From Sharpea azabuensis DSM 18934 (GTDB lineage: Bacteria; Bacillota_I; Bacilli_A; Erysipelotrichales; Coprobacillaceae): a DNA stretch of 50,101 nt. The position numbers and the translations under genes were made by a program. The stretch spans positions 1 through 50,101 of the forward strand of contig NZ_JNKU01000014.1 of NCBI RefSeq assembly GCF_000702165.1, in the 5' to 3' direction. Shown here piece by piece: positions 28,175 through 37,122 of the stretch (positions are counted from its first letter, which is position 1; each line of letters opens with the position of its first letter). The notes below the pieces were generated by a model. It had not been told where the DNA came from. It worked only from the letters and a program-made list of their open reading frames with translations, and searched no databases.

Positions 28175-28994
28175 GGTAGATAAATTTACGGATTAATTCA
28201 GCAACAACGCCTTCATTATTATCAGCCTTTGTCACATAATCCGCCTCCTTCTTCACATCATCAACACCATTGGCAGCAACAACCGATAAACCTGCCACCT
28301 TCAACATACTCAGGTCATTATAATTGTCACCAACTGCAATTGTTTCTTCAATAGGAATGGAAAGACGTTCAGCCAGGTCTTTTAAACCTTCCCCCTTATC
28401 CACACCTAATGCATTAAATTCCATATAACGATTAGAACTGTAGCTAATAGCACAATAGCCATCAGTAATATGTTTAATCTTTGGCTCTAGGCTCATCAGA
28501 TATGGAACATCGATGTTCTGGAATAAGATCTTAGCGATGGGCTCATCTTTTAAGAAGTCCACACTGTCTTCTTCAGGATAGATGGCATCAAGCTTCTGGG
28601 AAGCCAGGCGTTCTCTTTCACTTTCTGACAAATGATAAATATAGAGCGTTGTATTGGTATAAACATGGATGCAGACATCCTGCTTTAAGCCAAATTCAAA
28701 GATTTCTTTCATCTTCTCAAACGGTAAACCATGCCAATCTAAGAGATGATAATCACTATTTTCTGTTAATGCTCCGCCATTAAATGAAAGGGTATATTCA
28801 TGAGGCTGCTTATAGAGCTGCAATTGTTTAAGTTCAGGTAAAATCTGCATATAGCCTCTTCCCGTTGCTGGGACAAAACGTACATTATGTTCCCTGCGGG
28901 CTTTTTGAATCCAATAGATATTCGTATCAGGTACTAAGTGATCATCATTTAATAGTGTTTCATCTAAATCACAAGCAATTAATTTATATTCCAT
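28161..28994 (-). CDS. Cof-type HAD-IIB phosphatase
   Basis: A 277-residue HAD phosphatase with DLDETLL (Asp9, Asp11), a mid-protein cap domain with FNGGAL, and VGDNYNDLSMLKVAG near the C-terminus. It is a close neighbour and likely paralogue of the HAD gene at 28998-29810: both use DLDETLL, a conserved FNGG, and GDNYND. The substrate is unknown. It overlaps ung by 14 bases, so the two are probably co-translated. Confidence 0.9.
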   Translation of the reverse strand: MEYKLIACDLDETLLNDDHLVPDTNIYWIQKARREHNVRFVPATGRGYMQILPELKQLQLYKQPHEYTLSFNGGALTENSDYHLLDWHGLPFEKMKEIFEFGLKQDVCIHVYTNTTLYIYHLSESERERLASQKLDAIYPEEDSVDFLKDEPIAKILFQNIDVPYLMSLEPKIKHITDGYCAISYSSNRYMEFNALGVDKGEGLKDLAERLSIPIEETIAVGDNYNDLSMLKVAGLSVVAANGVDDVKKEADYVTKADNNEGVVAELIRKFIYHEDI

Positions 28995-28997
28995 TTT

Positions 28998-29810
28998 TCA
29001 ATCCTCAATAAACTTCTCAATAACTTCTTTTACGCTACCTTCAAAATAATCTTTCTCACAGACATAATCAGAGAGAGACTTAATATCATCAAAACTGCTT
29101 TGGACGCAACAGCCAACTCCTGCCTTCTTGATCATTGGGACATCATTATAGTTATCACCAATCGCAATGGCATCCTTTAAGTCAATCTTAAGATAATCAC
29201 ATAACCAGCTAATGCCATAGCCTTTATCGATCCCCTTGGCATTCATTTCAATATAGCGATTGCTTGAGAAAGAAAAAGAAACATTTGAGAAATCTTTTTC
29301 AAGAATGTTTTTCACATCACGCAAATAATCCATATCTCTTTTCATAAAGAGAATCTTGGCAATCTTTTGACCTTTTAAGACATCAAAATCATACTTATCC
29401 ATTACTTGAAAAGGTGCTTTCTGGGCTTTCTTACGTTCGATTTCATTCTCATCAGGATGATAGATATAGCAACAATCCAAAGTAAAAACAAGGACGCAGA
29501 CATCAAGAAAACGCCCCCGTTCAAAAAGCGCCTTAGCAAGCTGTTCTTCTAACCCCTTAAAATGAAGAATACGATTATTTTTATTTTCAATAATCAAGCC
29601 ACCATTAAAACAAATCGCATATTCCCCTTCTTGATTATATGTTCCTACTTCCTGCAGGATTTCTTGAATCATGTTATATGAACGCCCCGTTGCGACTACG
29701 AAACGTACGCCCTTCTGGCGTGCTTTCCTAATAGCTTCTTGATTAAAAGAAGGGACATGGTGATTGACAAGCAATGTTTCATCTAAATCTGAAAATAGAA
29801 TTTTATACAT
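28998..29810 (-). CDS. Cof-type HAD-IIB phosphatase
   Basis: A 270-residue phosphatase starting MYKILFSDLDETLL at 29810. AGGAG lies seven bases upstream; an ATG at 29813 is closer, and a longer reading into divIC is rejected. Catalytic Asp8 and Asp10, GDNYNDVPMIKKAG and the cap-domain FNGGLI are visible. It follows divIC by ten bases and precedes its paralogue by three. Substrate unknown. Confidence 0.9.
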   Translation of the reverse strand: MYKILFSDLDETLLVNHHVPSFNQEAIRKARQKGVRFVVATGRSYNMIQEILQEVGTYNQEGEYAICFNGGLIIENKNNRILHFKGLEEQLAKALFERGRFLDVCVLVFTLDCCYIYHPDENEIERKKAQKAPFQVMDKYDFDVLKGQKIAKILFMKRDMDYLRDVKNILEKDFSNVSFSFSSNRYIEMNAKGIDKGYGISWLCDYLKIDLKDAIAIGDNYNDVPMIKKAGVGCCVQSSFDDIKSLSDYVCEKDYFEGSVKEVIEKFIED

Positions 29811-29820
29811 CATTTTTCTC

Positions 29821-30108
29821 CTATTCTTCCGGGACGATGACAGCTTTCTCCCCATCTTTTGAGAAGATGTAATTGTCTCTTGCATATCTTACAACATAAT
29901 CATCGTTATTAAGTTCTTTGACTTCCTGATCAAGATTCTTGCGTTCTTTCTTTAATGCATCACGTTGGACAACTAGCTGTTCATATTGTCTTTTGGCATG
30001 AATCATACTGATGACTCTATTCGCCACACTGGTGATCAGAACAATACTTATGAAAATTGCTAGAAAACTGACAATAATCTTGCCCTTGGGCACTCTTTTC
30101 TTAGCCAT
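29821..30108 (-). CDS. divIC: Septum formation initiator, FtsB/DivIC family
   Basis: Small bitopic division protein that joins FtsL and DivIB at the septum. Its 95 residues have a short basic cytoplasmic start, one membrane span (about 10-30), a charged coiled coil (about 35-68), and a conserved C-terminal segment (YVVRYARDNYIFSKDGE). It sits beside rqcP, as in the yabO-divIC neighbourhood of B. subtilis. Confidence 0.92.
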   Translation of the reverse strand: MAKKRVPKGKIIVSFLAIFISIVLITSVANRVISMIHAKRQYEQLVVQRDALKKERKNLDQEVKELNNDDYVVRYARDNYIFSKDGEKAVIVPEE

Positions 30109-30110
30109 TC

Positions 30111-30374
30111 CTATTCCTCTTCTCTTTCGCTTTCTTCAATCACTTCATAAAGCTCACTTGCATCATCCTTTAAAACATGCTCAGCAAGCTTCTTCACACG
30201 CACCTTTAAAATCGTCCGTCCAAAAGTCACTTCAATAATATCGCCCACCTTCAGCTTTAAGCCTGGCTTTGCAACACGCCCATTCACTTTTACACGACTC
30301 GCGTCACTGATCTCCTTAGAAAGCGTTCTTCTCTTTACAATTCTTGAAACTTTAAGAAATTTATCTAATCGCAT
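30111..30374 (-). CDS. rqcP: S4-domain ribosome quality control protein RqcP
   Basis: The 87-residue S4-domain protein begins MRLDKFLKVSRIVKRR and contains the S4 signature around DASRVKVNGRVAKPGLKLKVGD shortened here to VKVNGRVAKPGLKLKVGD. In B. subtilis this protein (formerly YabO) works with RqcH on stalled 50S subunits during alanine tailing. The C-terminus is acidic. It lies two bases from divIC. Confidence 0.9.
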   Translation of the reverse strand: MRLDKFLKVSRIVKRRTLSKEISDASRVKVNGRVAKPGLKLKVGDIIEVTFGRTILKVRVKKLAEHVLKDDASELYEVIEESEREEE

Positions 30375-30382
30375 ATTAACCC

Positions 30383-31066
30383 CTATAATATAAAATCATT
30401 CATAAATACAAACATGATATTATTTTCTTTAAAGTATAACAAGTCCTTCTTATTTTTTAAAGTCCATGCACCAACTTTCACTCCGACTTTCTGGTAGTAA
30501 AGTAAATCTTTGAACTTTAAAAGAGAATAACGGGCATGAATACCATCAAAGTGATGATCATGAATGATTGTATTTGCTTTCTTTAAGTGGTGCGAGACAA
30601 TATAACCGCAATAACTTGTAGGTGACAACTTCTTGATTGTATCAAGCTGTGCGATTGATGCACTCGAATAGTATACCTGGCTTTCAAGATGCATACTTGC
30701 TACAAGGGCAACAGTCTTTTCCACCGTCCCGCTTAGCGCTTCCTTCTTAATTTCTAAATTCACGATCTTCTTGCTTTCTATGATCAGCTTTAATAAGTCC
30801 TCTAAAAGACAGATGGCATAATGGCCATGGTGATCATTATTGAAATTGTATTGCAGCAATTCTTCATAAGTATAATTCGCAAGCTTGCCTTTACCCGTTG
30901 ATGTTCGATTAATTTTGGCATCATGTAGTAAAACAAGCTGGCCATCCTTGGTCATCTGAACATCTGTCTCAACCCCATCAAACTCACTTTTTAAAGCTTC
31001 CTTGAAGGCGACAAGACTATTTTCTGGAAAACGTCTGCTTAAGCCACGATGTGCAAGTGTATACAT
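30383..31066 (-). CDS. glpQ: Glycerophosphodiester phosphodiesterase
   Basis: Hydrolyses glycerophosphodiesters to glycerol-3-phosphate and an alcohol. It is 227 residues from the ATG at 31066, which has GGTGAG five bases upstream. The ATG at 31090 is rejected, because a TATAAT -10 box overlaps it. Catalytic features are the HRG motif near residue 7, ETDVQMTKDG and LLHD. No signal peptide is visible, so it is likely cytoplasmic. First gene of the run that reaches folC. Confidence 0.88.
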   Translation of the reverse strand: MYTLAHRGLSRRFPENSLVAFKEALKSEFDGVETDVQMTKDGQLVLLHDAKINRTSTGKGKLANYTYEELLQYNFNNDHHGHYAICLLEDLLKLIIESKKIVNLEIKKEALSGTVEKTVALVASMHLESQVYYSSASIAQLDTIKKLSPTSYCGYIVSHHLKKANTIIHDHHFDGIHARYSLLKFKDLLYYQKVGVKVGAWTLKNKKDLLYFKENNIMFVFMNDFIL

Positions 31067-31088
31067 GCTCTCACCCACTTTCATTGTC

Positions 31089-31094
31089 ATTATA
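31089..31094 (-). promoter_or_regulatory. -10 box of the glpQ-folC run
   Basis: TATAAT on the minus strand. No well-spaced -35 box is seen. Confidence 0.4.
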
Positions 31095-31112
31095 CAACCT
31101 TATTGCCAAAAG

Positions 31113-31139
31113 AAAAAAGGAAAGTATGAACTTTCCTTT
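31113..31139 (-). terminator. Terminator after ppaC
   Basis: AAAGGAAAGT/ACTTTCCTTT, a ten-base perfect stem with a four-base loop and T-tract, overlapping the stop codon of ppaC. Confidence 0.85.
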
Positions 31140-32781
31140 AAGCTTCGTTGATTGCATTTGTGACAGCTGGAACAACCTGTTTCTTTCTTGAAATAACCCC
31201 TGCAAGATTAGCCTGATGGTCATCAAGATGCACTCTAAAGGCATTTTCCACAATCTCAGGACGAGGTCCAGCAACAAAGACTTCACTGCTTGCATTAATG
31301 ACATCTGTCAACAAGAGAATCGCAACATCAAATTTATTCTCCTGAGCAAGGTTTTCCATATAGGCGAGCATATCTGCTTTATATGGGGCAAAGCCTTCAA
31401 TATCCATCGTATTTACCTGAGCAATACCAACTTTGGCCTCACCAATATTGAACTTCTTGTAATCCTGATTGAAGATTTCTTCAACACTCTTACCTACCAA
31501 TGAAGTACCTGCCTTAAACATTGCCATACCATATTCAGCTGGTTCCACACCAACAATATCGGCAAGCTTATAAACAATCTTACGGTCGACATTTGTGCAT
31601 GTTGGACTTCTGAATAATAATGTATCTGAGATAATGGCAGAAAGCATTAAGCCGGCAATCTCTCTTGGAATTTCAACATCCTCTTCTTCAAACATCTTGG
31701 CAATAATTGTACAAGTACAGCCAAGAGGTTCAGCACGGAAGTTTAGTGGACCAACTGTCTGGAAGTCAGCAATACGGTGATGATCAACAACACCGAGAAT
31801 ATCAGCTTCTTCAATACCATCAACAGCCTGTCCTCTTTCATTATGGTCAACGAGGATGATTTTCTTCTTTTCCCCACGGATTACCTGATAACGGGAAATC
31901 GTACCTTGAACCTTGCCATTGAGATCAACAACAGGATAGCTACGATATCTTGTATTACTCATCACATCACGTAAGTATTCAACAGTATCATCAGTTGAGA
32001 ATGTTGTTAGTCCGCCTTTCTGCATGACATATTCAACAGGAATAGCCTGTATAATCTGCTGTGAAGTGACAAAGGTATTATATGGTGTTGAAATAACAGA
32101 AACATCATGATCCTTACAAATCTTGACAATTTCTTCATCAACCGCAAAAGCCCCTGTTAAAACAACCAAGCCCACCTTCTTTTCAACTAAGAAGCGGACC
32201 ATATCAACACGGTCACCACCAATAATAGCTATATCATTTTCTTCAATATAGCCATCTGCATTCTTCTCACTCATGGAAACAATATGAATTGTTCCTTCTA
32301 CAGTTGTAAGATTCTTTGATAAATAAAGAACATTAGCAGCTAAAGTATCAATAACATTCTCAATTGGTGTATGCGCCTTCTTCAAGACTTCACTATCCCA
32401 TTTATCCATATAGCCTTCAATGATATTTGAAGCAGAAAGCAAGCCAAGCAGCTTACCATGATCATCTGAGATTGGTGCACTCTTAAGATTTTGTTCCTTC
32501 ATTAATGACCATGCTGTCTTTAATGTCAGTTCTTTAGAAAAGACAGTCACTTTATCATAATCTAAATCTTCAACCTTCTGTTTAACACTTTTTAAAAGTA
32601 CTGGACTTTCTACATGAAAGTGTTTTAAGGCATATTCTGTTTCACGGTTGATTTCACCAAGTCTTACTGGTACCGCATTGTATTTTCCAATCTTATTCAA
32701 TAGATATGAATAAGAAATAGCCGCACAGACTGAATCCGTATCAGGGTTCTTATGTCCGCTGACATATACAATATCACTCAT
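31138..32781 (-). CDS. ppaC: CBS-domain manganese-dependent inorganic pyrophosphatase
   Basis: DHH-family pyrophosphatase that removes PPi. The 547 residues are much longer than the simple enzyme because a regulatory insert of two CBS domains with a DRTGG domain lies between the N-terminal DHH part (GHKNPDTDS, residues 9-17) and the later VVDHHRIADF and SDTLLFRSPT motifs. CBS-PPases of this layout bind adenine nucleotides and are inhibited by AMP/ADP and activated by ATP. It follows the YheO-like regulator gene by 12 bases. Confidence 0.95.
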   Translation of the reverse strand: MSDIVYVSGHKNPDTDSVCAAISYSYLLNKIGKYNAVPVRLGEINRETEYALKHFHVESPVLLKSVKQKVEDLDYDKVTVFSKELTLKTAWSLMKEQNLKSAPISDDHGKLLGLLSASNIIEGYMDKWDSEVLKKAHTPIENVIDTLAANVLYLSKNLTTVEGTIHIVSMSEKNADGYIEENDIAIIGGDRVDMVRFLVEKKVGLVVLTGAFAVDEEIVKICKDHDVSVISTPYNTFVTSQQIIQAIPVEYVMQKGGLTTFSTDDTVEYLRDVMSNTRYRSYPVVDLNGKVQGTISRYQVIRGEKKKIILVDHNERGQAVDGIEEADILGVVDHHRIADFQTVGPLNFRAEPLGCTCTIIAKMFEEEDVEIPREIAGLMLSAIISDTLLFRSPTCTNVDRKIVYKLADIVGVEPAEYGMAMFKAGTSLVGKSVEEIFNQDYKKFNIGEAKVGIAQVNTMDIEGFAPYKADMLAYMENLAQENKFDVAILLLTDVINASSEVFVAGPRPEIVENAFRVHLDDHQANLAGVISRKKQVVPAVTNAINEA

Positions 32782-32793
32782 GTATTTTTCCTC

Positions 32794-33462
32794 CTAAGAT
32801 TTCTTTAAATAACGATAAATCGTTGGCTCTGAAACATCAAGTTTCTCGGCAACAAGAGCTATAGCTCCCTTCACCTTGAAAGTTCCCCTTTCTTGTAGAT
32901 ACTTGACGACTCTGATTTTTTCATCTACTTTTAATCTTTCAACAAGTACATAAGATGGAATACCCATTTCATTTAAGGCTTCCTTCATGTACTTATCAAC
33001 CATCTCATCAAGTGGTGACGAGAGGATTTCAATTGGATTTTCGCGTTTGAACTCAACATCAGAATTTTGTGAATCATCCTTGATACCAAGAATCTTACGC
33101 AAAGTTACTTCCATATATTTTAAGTCAGTAATATTTGTATTGATACAAAGCATACCAACAGGCATAGTTTTGCCTTCTTGTTTTATGAAATAGGTAGCTG
33201 AACGAAGTAGCTTGCCGTCAGGACCGGCAGTCTTATAATTCATTACATAATCATGATCAAGATACTGCTTCGTTTCTAGATAGTGTATTGATAAGTTTGA
33301 TAACTTTGCGCCAATCGTTCTCCCTGAGATCTTACCGTTCGCAATTGCCACTACTTCCTGATCCTCGCTTGTCAGGTCATGTAAAGCAATTTCTACGTTC
33401 TCGCCAAGAGCTTCGCCTAAGAAAGGCACAATTGCAGCGTATGGCTCTAGAAATTTATTCAT
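32794..33462 (-). CDS. YheO-like transcriptional regulator (PAS_6 + HTH_22)
   Basis: A 222-residue regulator starting at 33462, where AAAGGAG lies seven bases upstream; the ATG six bases earlier overlaps the ribosome site. The N-terminal half (residues 1-115) is the YheO-type PAS-like domain. The C-terminus (about 165-222) ends with an HTH (VAEKLDVSEPTIYRYLK). Its ligand is unknown. The tight spacing suggests co-transcription with ppaC, so it may respond to nucleotide or phosphate state. Confidence 0.85.
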   Translation of the reverse strand: MNKFLEPYAAIVPFLGEALGENVEIALHDLTSEDQEVVAIANGKISGRTIGAKLSNLSIHYLETKQYLDHDYVMNYKTAGPDGKLLRSATYFIKQEGKTMPVGMLCINTNITDLKYMEVTLRKILGIKDDSQNSDVEFKRENPIEILSSPLDEMVDKYMKEALNEMGIPSYVLVERLKVDEKIRVVKYLQERGTFKVKGAIALVAEKLDVSEPTIYRYLKKS

Positions 33463-33532
33463 TTTCATTCTCCTTTACAGCCTCATCTTATCATGATAAT
33501 AAAATCTTTTCCATGTTTACATTAATAAAAAA

Positions 33533-33823
33533 CTAGTAAAGCCCAAACACCATATTTCCTAGCACAAGTAATACGATATTAACTATCAGTCCCATTAAGC
33601 CACCAATTCCGGCACTACGGGCTTTTAAAGGTGATTTCTTATAATAAAATGCATAAAGCACAAAACCAATAATAGGGAACAGGAAACCAATAAGCTGAAA
33701 CATGTATGATGGTCCATCATTATTGATTGTTTCACCTTGATAAACATCTGGTACTTTCTGGCCACAGTATGGACAGAATTTTGCATCTTCACTAATTTGT
33801 TTTCCACAATATGTACAATACAT
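33533..33823 (-). CDS. Zinc-ribbon membrane protein
   Basis: A 96-residue protein with an N-terminal zinc ribbon (Cys3, Cys6 in CTYC; Cys17, Cys20 in CPYC) followed by two membrane spans (about 43-62 and 74-93). Such zinc-ribbon proteins are common in Firmicutes and their roles are unknown. AGGAGGAAATAG precedes the ATG. Confidence 0.8.
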   Translation of the reverse strand: MYCTYCGKQISEDAKFCPYCGQKVPDVYQGETINNDGPSYMFQLIGFLFPIIGFVLYAFYYKKSPLKARSAGIGGLMGLIVNIVLLVLGNMVFGLY

Positions 33824-33851
33824 CTATTTCCTCCTTGAGAAATATCATATC

Positions 33852-33876
33852 AAAAAGAGCTATCTTGCGATAGCCC
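33852..33876 (-). terminator. Terminator after nfnB
   Basis: GGGCTATC/GATAGCTC stem with a GCAA loop and five T. Confidence 0.85.
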
Positions 33877-33882
33877 TAAGTC

Positions 33883-35301
33883 TTATTTACCTGAAAGTTT
33901 TTCATCAATGGCAATTGCTGCCTTTTTACCTGCACCCATGGCTAGGATAACTGTAGCTGCACCAGTTACAGCATCACCACCGGCATAGACAGAATCTCTT
34001 GAAGTTTCCATTGTTTCTTCATTGACAATAATGCCACCCCATTTTTGTGTATCAAGACCAGGTGTTGTCTGTCTGATCAATGGGTTAGGTGACTGACCAA
34101 TTGCAACAATGAACGTACCTGTTTCAATGTCAAATGTATGACCTTCTACTGGTACCGGTCTTCTACGGCCGCTGGCATCAGCTTCCCCTAATTCCATTTC
34201 CTGACATGTAATAGACTTAACCCAGCCTTCTTCATCACCATTGACTGCGATTGGATTAGTCAGGAATTTGAACTGAATGCCTTCTTCTTTGGCATGATGA
34301 ATTTCTTCTTTACGAGCAGGTGCTTCTTCTTCACTACGACGATAAACAATATAAACATTTTCAGCACCTAGACGCTTAGCTGTACGAGCAGCATCCATAG
34401 CCACGTTTCCGGCACCAACAACACATACTGTTGGTGAAATCTTAACTGGGGTTGGACGATCAGGGAACATATATCCCTTCATCAGATTCACACGTGTCAA
34501 GAATTCATTAGCTGAATAAACACCGTTGAGGTTTTCGCCAGGAATACCCTGGAAACGAGGTAAGCCAGCACCACTGCCAACAAAGACTGCATCATAGCCT
34601 GCTTCTTCAAGTTCATCAACAGTAATTGTACGTCCAACAACGACATTTGTTTCAAAATCAACACCATAGTCCGCTACAACATCAGCTTCAGCTTGAACAA
34701 TTGTCTTAGGAAGACGGAATTCAGGGATACCATATGAAAGGACACCGCCAGTCTTATGTAAAGCTTCAAAAACATGAACATCATAGCCGCGTCTTGCAAG
34801 TTCACCAGCACATGTAATACCAGCTGGACCAGACCCTACAACGGCAACCTTCTTGCCATTCTGTTCAATGTGAGGTTTCTTATGTTCACCATGCTCTCTA
34901 TGATAATCGGCAACAAATCTTTCAAGACGACCAATACCAACTGATTCACAGCCTTTAGCACGTCCTCTGACACATTTACCTTCACACTGGTTTTCCTGTG
35001 GACATACACGACCAGTGATTGCAGGTAAGGCATTTTCTTCAGTAATGATTTCATAAGCCTTTTCGAAGTTACCGGCAACAACCTGTTCAATAAAACGTGG
35101 AATAGGAACATTAACTGGACATCCTTCCATACAGAAAGGCTTCTTACAATTAAGACATCTTGTTGCTTCTTCCATTGCCATCTCTGGTGTATAACCTAAA
35201 GCAACCTCTTCAAAGTTTCTATTTCTTACGTTAGGATCCTGTTCCGGCATCTTAACTTTTTCTTTTGCCATATTTGGCTTTCTTCTTACTGCATCTGCCA
35301 T
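33883..35301 (-). CDS. nfnB: NADH-dependent ferredoxin:NADP+ oxidoreductase, large subunit (NfnB)
   Basis: GltD-like 472-residue flavoprotein. Cys clusters CLNCKKPFCMEGC (near residue 48) and CPQENQCEGKC (near residue 100) bind two [4Fe-4S] centres. The FAD motif GSGPAGITCAGEL and the NADPH motif GAGNVAMDAARTA follow. With the adjacent small subunit (three bases away), it forms the electron-bifurcating Nfn complex that links NADPH, NADH and ferredoxin. A stand-alone glutamate synthase small subunit is less likely, because the partner is nfnA-like and no GOGAT large subunit is seen. Confidence 0.88.
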   Translation of the reverse strand: MADAVRRKPNMAKEKVKMPEQDPNVRNRNFEEVALGYTPEMAMEEATRCLNCKKPFCMEGCPVNVPIPRFIEQVVAGNFEKAYEIITEENALPAITGRVCPQENQCEGKCVRGRAKGCESVGIGRLERFVADYHREHGEHKKPHIEQNGKKVAVVGSGPAGITCAGELARRGYDVHVFEALHKTGGVLSYGIPEFRLPKTIVQAEADVVADYGVDFETNVVVGRTITVDELEEAGYDAVFVGSGAGLPRFQGIPGENLNGVYSANEFLTRVNLMKGYMFPDRPTPVKISPTVCVVGAGNVAMDAARTAKRLGAENVYIVYRRSEEEAPARKEEIHHAKEEGIQFKFLTNPIAVNGDEEGWVKSITCQEMELGEADASGRRRPVPVEGHTFDIETGTFIVAIGQSPNPLIRQTTPGLDTQKWGGIIVNEETMETSRDSVYAGGDAVTGAATVILAMGAGKKAAIAIDEKLSGK

Positions 35302-35303
35302 GA

Positions 35304-36155
35304 CTATTCAGCTCCTCTCATAAGATCACAAATTCTATCTGCATGTTCATCAACATACTTTTCTTCCTTCTTAAAGAATCTCTGTCGTTCCATTAACTCA
35401 TCAAAGTCGACATTCAAGCCATCAAAGTCTGGGCCATCAACACAGGCAAACTTTGTCTGACCATCAACAGTAACACGACAGCAGCCACACATACCTGTGC
35501 CATCAACCATGATTGGGTTAAGAGATACAGAAGTTGGAATATTATATGGCTTTGTCACTTTTACAACATTCTTCATCATGATGACAGGGCCAATTGCAAT
35601 AACTTCATCAAACTTAACGCCTTCATCAATTAATTGCTGTAAAACAGTTGTGCCAAATCCCTTAGTACCAAGTTCACCATTATCAGTTGCAATATAAACA
35701 TGATCACAGAAAGTTTTAAACTTATCAGCCCATAAGACATACTGTGCTTCACGGCCACCAATAATAACATCTACTTTAACGCCTTTTTCAGCTAAAGCTT
35801 TAAGCTGTGGATACACTGGAGCAGCACCAATACCACCACATACGCCAACAACACGCTTTAATCCATCGTGGAATTCTGTTGGTCTTCCTAAAGGACCGAC
35901 AAAGTCTGTCACTTCATCGCCCACTTCAAGCTTTTCAAGCTGTTTTGTAGAGAAGCCAACAGCCTGAACAACAATTGTGATTGTACCTTTTTCACGATCA
36001 AAATCACCAATTGTAAGTGGTATTCTTTCACCATCTTCACCAACTCTCAAGATGATAAACTGCCCTGCTTCACACTTACGTGCAACCATTGGGGCTTCAA
36101 TTTCCATCTCGAAAGCAGCATCATTCAATGTTTCTTTTCTTACTATTTTATACAT
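35304..36155 (-). CDS. nfnA: NADH-dependent ferredoxin:NADP+ oxidoreductase, small subunit (NfnA)
   Basis: A 283-residue ferredoxin-NADP reductase-like protein. The FAD domain (RIPLTIGDFD) is followed by an NAD domain (GGIGAAPVYPQLKAL) and a C-terminal [2Fe-2S] site (GTGMCGCCRVTVDG with a further Cys in FACVDGP). It is a bifurcating partner of NfnB. Related families are the sulfide dehydrogenase and dihydroorotate dehydrogenase electron-transfer subunits; the adjacent nfnB favours Nfn. Confidence 0.88.
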   Translation of the reverse strand: MYKIVRKETLNDAAFEMEIEAPMVARKCEAGQFIILRVGEDGERIPLTIGDFDREKGTITIVVQAVGFSTKQLEKLEVGDEVTDFVGPLGRPTEFHDGLKRVVGVCGGIGAAPVYPQLKALAEKGVKVDVIIGGREAQYVLWADKFKTFCDHVYIATDNGELGTKGFGTTVLQQLIDEGVKFDEVIAIGPVIMMKNVVKVTKPYNIPTSVSLNPIMVDGTGMCGCCRVTVDGQTKFACVDGPDFDGLNVDFDELMERQRFFKKEEKYVDEHADRICDLMRGAE

Positions 36156-36184
36156 TTCTTCTACCCTCTTTCCCTTTGGTTAAA

Positions 36185-36213
36185 ATTTTATCATAAAACG
36201 CTTTCACGCTCAA
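36185..36213 (-). promoter_or_regulatory. nfnAB promoter with cre-like spacer
   Basis: -35 TTGAGC (36208-36213), 17-base spacer, -10 TAAAAT (36185-36190). The spacer contains TGAAAGCGTTTTAT, a 12/14 match to the cre consensus. Confidence 0.6.
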
Positions 36214-36253
36214 TGTTTCATATGATTATTAGTCCTAACTAACTTATCTTCTA

Positions 36254-36282
36254 TTGCATTTTCCTGACTGCTTCGCTATATT
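36254..36282 (+). promoter_or_regulatory. Promoter of the plus-strand HAD gene
   Basis: -35 TTGCAT (36254-36259), 17-base spacer, -10 TATATT (36277-36282); it diverges from the nfnAB promoter. Confidence 0.65.
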
Positions 36283-36302
36283 GTAAAAGTAAAGGAGTCA
36301 TT

Positions 36303-37091
36303 ATGGACAAGAAAATTATCTTTTTTGATATCGATGGCACACTCGCCGATGAATATACATTTGAAATTCCCACGAGTACCATTCTCGCCATGAAGCAAGC
36401 TCAGGCTAATGGACACTTGCTTTTCGTCAATACAGGGCGTGGTTCATGTTTTGTCGAGAAAAGCATTCTCAGTTTGCCCCTCGATGGTATTATCTATGGC
36501 TGTGGAACGGAAATAAGCTATCATCATCATACAATCGCTTTTCACCAGTTCTCAAAAGATTTAAGAAAACGTATTATCGCTGCTTCCTACAAATATCACC
36601 TGGAAAATATCCTCGAAGGCAATACAGCCATCTATTATCCCAATAAAAAACTGATAGATCCCTTTGTCATTCACCAGCGCCAGCATTATCTTGATGAAGG
36701 CTTTCCCGTTCGTACATATGATTTAAATGATGATTGTATTTTCCAGAAAATGGCAACCTGGTATCAGGATGAAAAGGACATCAAAGCGTTCATGAATGAA
36801 TTCAAAGACGAATTAGCTTTTATCAATCGTAATGGCTTCTATGAAATCCTGCCCAAAGCTTACAATAAAGCAACCGGTATTCAGGAAACAATTGATTATT
36901 TACATATCCCTCTTGAAAACACTTTTGCGATTGGTGATTCCACAAATGACTTAACAATGCTGAACTATGTTCATACATCTATTGCCATGGGCAATAGTGC
37001 TAAGGAACTCTTTCCTGTTGTTGATTATGTCACAACATCATTGCATGATGATGGCATCTATAATGCTTTGAAGCATTTCCATATCATTTAA
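36303..37091 (+). CDS. Cof-type HAD-IIB phosphatase
   Basis: The only protein-coding gene on the plus strand. The 262 residues include DIDGTLADE (Asp9, Asp11), GRGSC, and GDSTNDLTMLNYVHTSIAMGN at the end, shortened here as GDSTNDLTMLNY. AAAGGAG precedes the ATG. It has its own promoter and shares a bidirectional terminator with the ABC genes. Substrate unknown; it is more like the HAD gene at 632-1438 than the pair at 28-29 kb. Confidence 0.88.
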   Translation: MDKKIIFFDIDGTLADEYTFEIPTSTILAMKQAQANGHLLFVNTGRGSCFVEKSILSLPLDGIIYGCGTEISYHHHTIAFHQFSKDLRKRIIAASYKYHLENILEGNTAIYYPNKKLIDPFVIHQRQHYLDEGFPVRTYDLNDDCIFQKMATWYQDEKDIKAFMNEFKDELAFINRNGFYEILPKAYNKATGIQETIDYLHIPLENTFAIGDSTNDLTMLNYVHTSIAMGNSAKELFPVVDYVTTSLHDDGIYNALKHFHII

Positions 37092-37122
37092 AAAGCGTAG
37101 GACAATCTGTCTTACGCTTTTT
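37091..37122. terminator. Bidirectional terminator
   Basis: AAAAGCGTAGGACA/TGTCTTACGCTTTT with a three-base loop and T-runs on both sides, between convergent genes. Confidence 0.85.

Noticed and set aside
31067-31090. Earlier ATG of glpQ
   Set aside because: The ATG is part of a TATAAT box; the later ATG at 31066 has a GGTGAG ribosome site and fits family starts.
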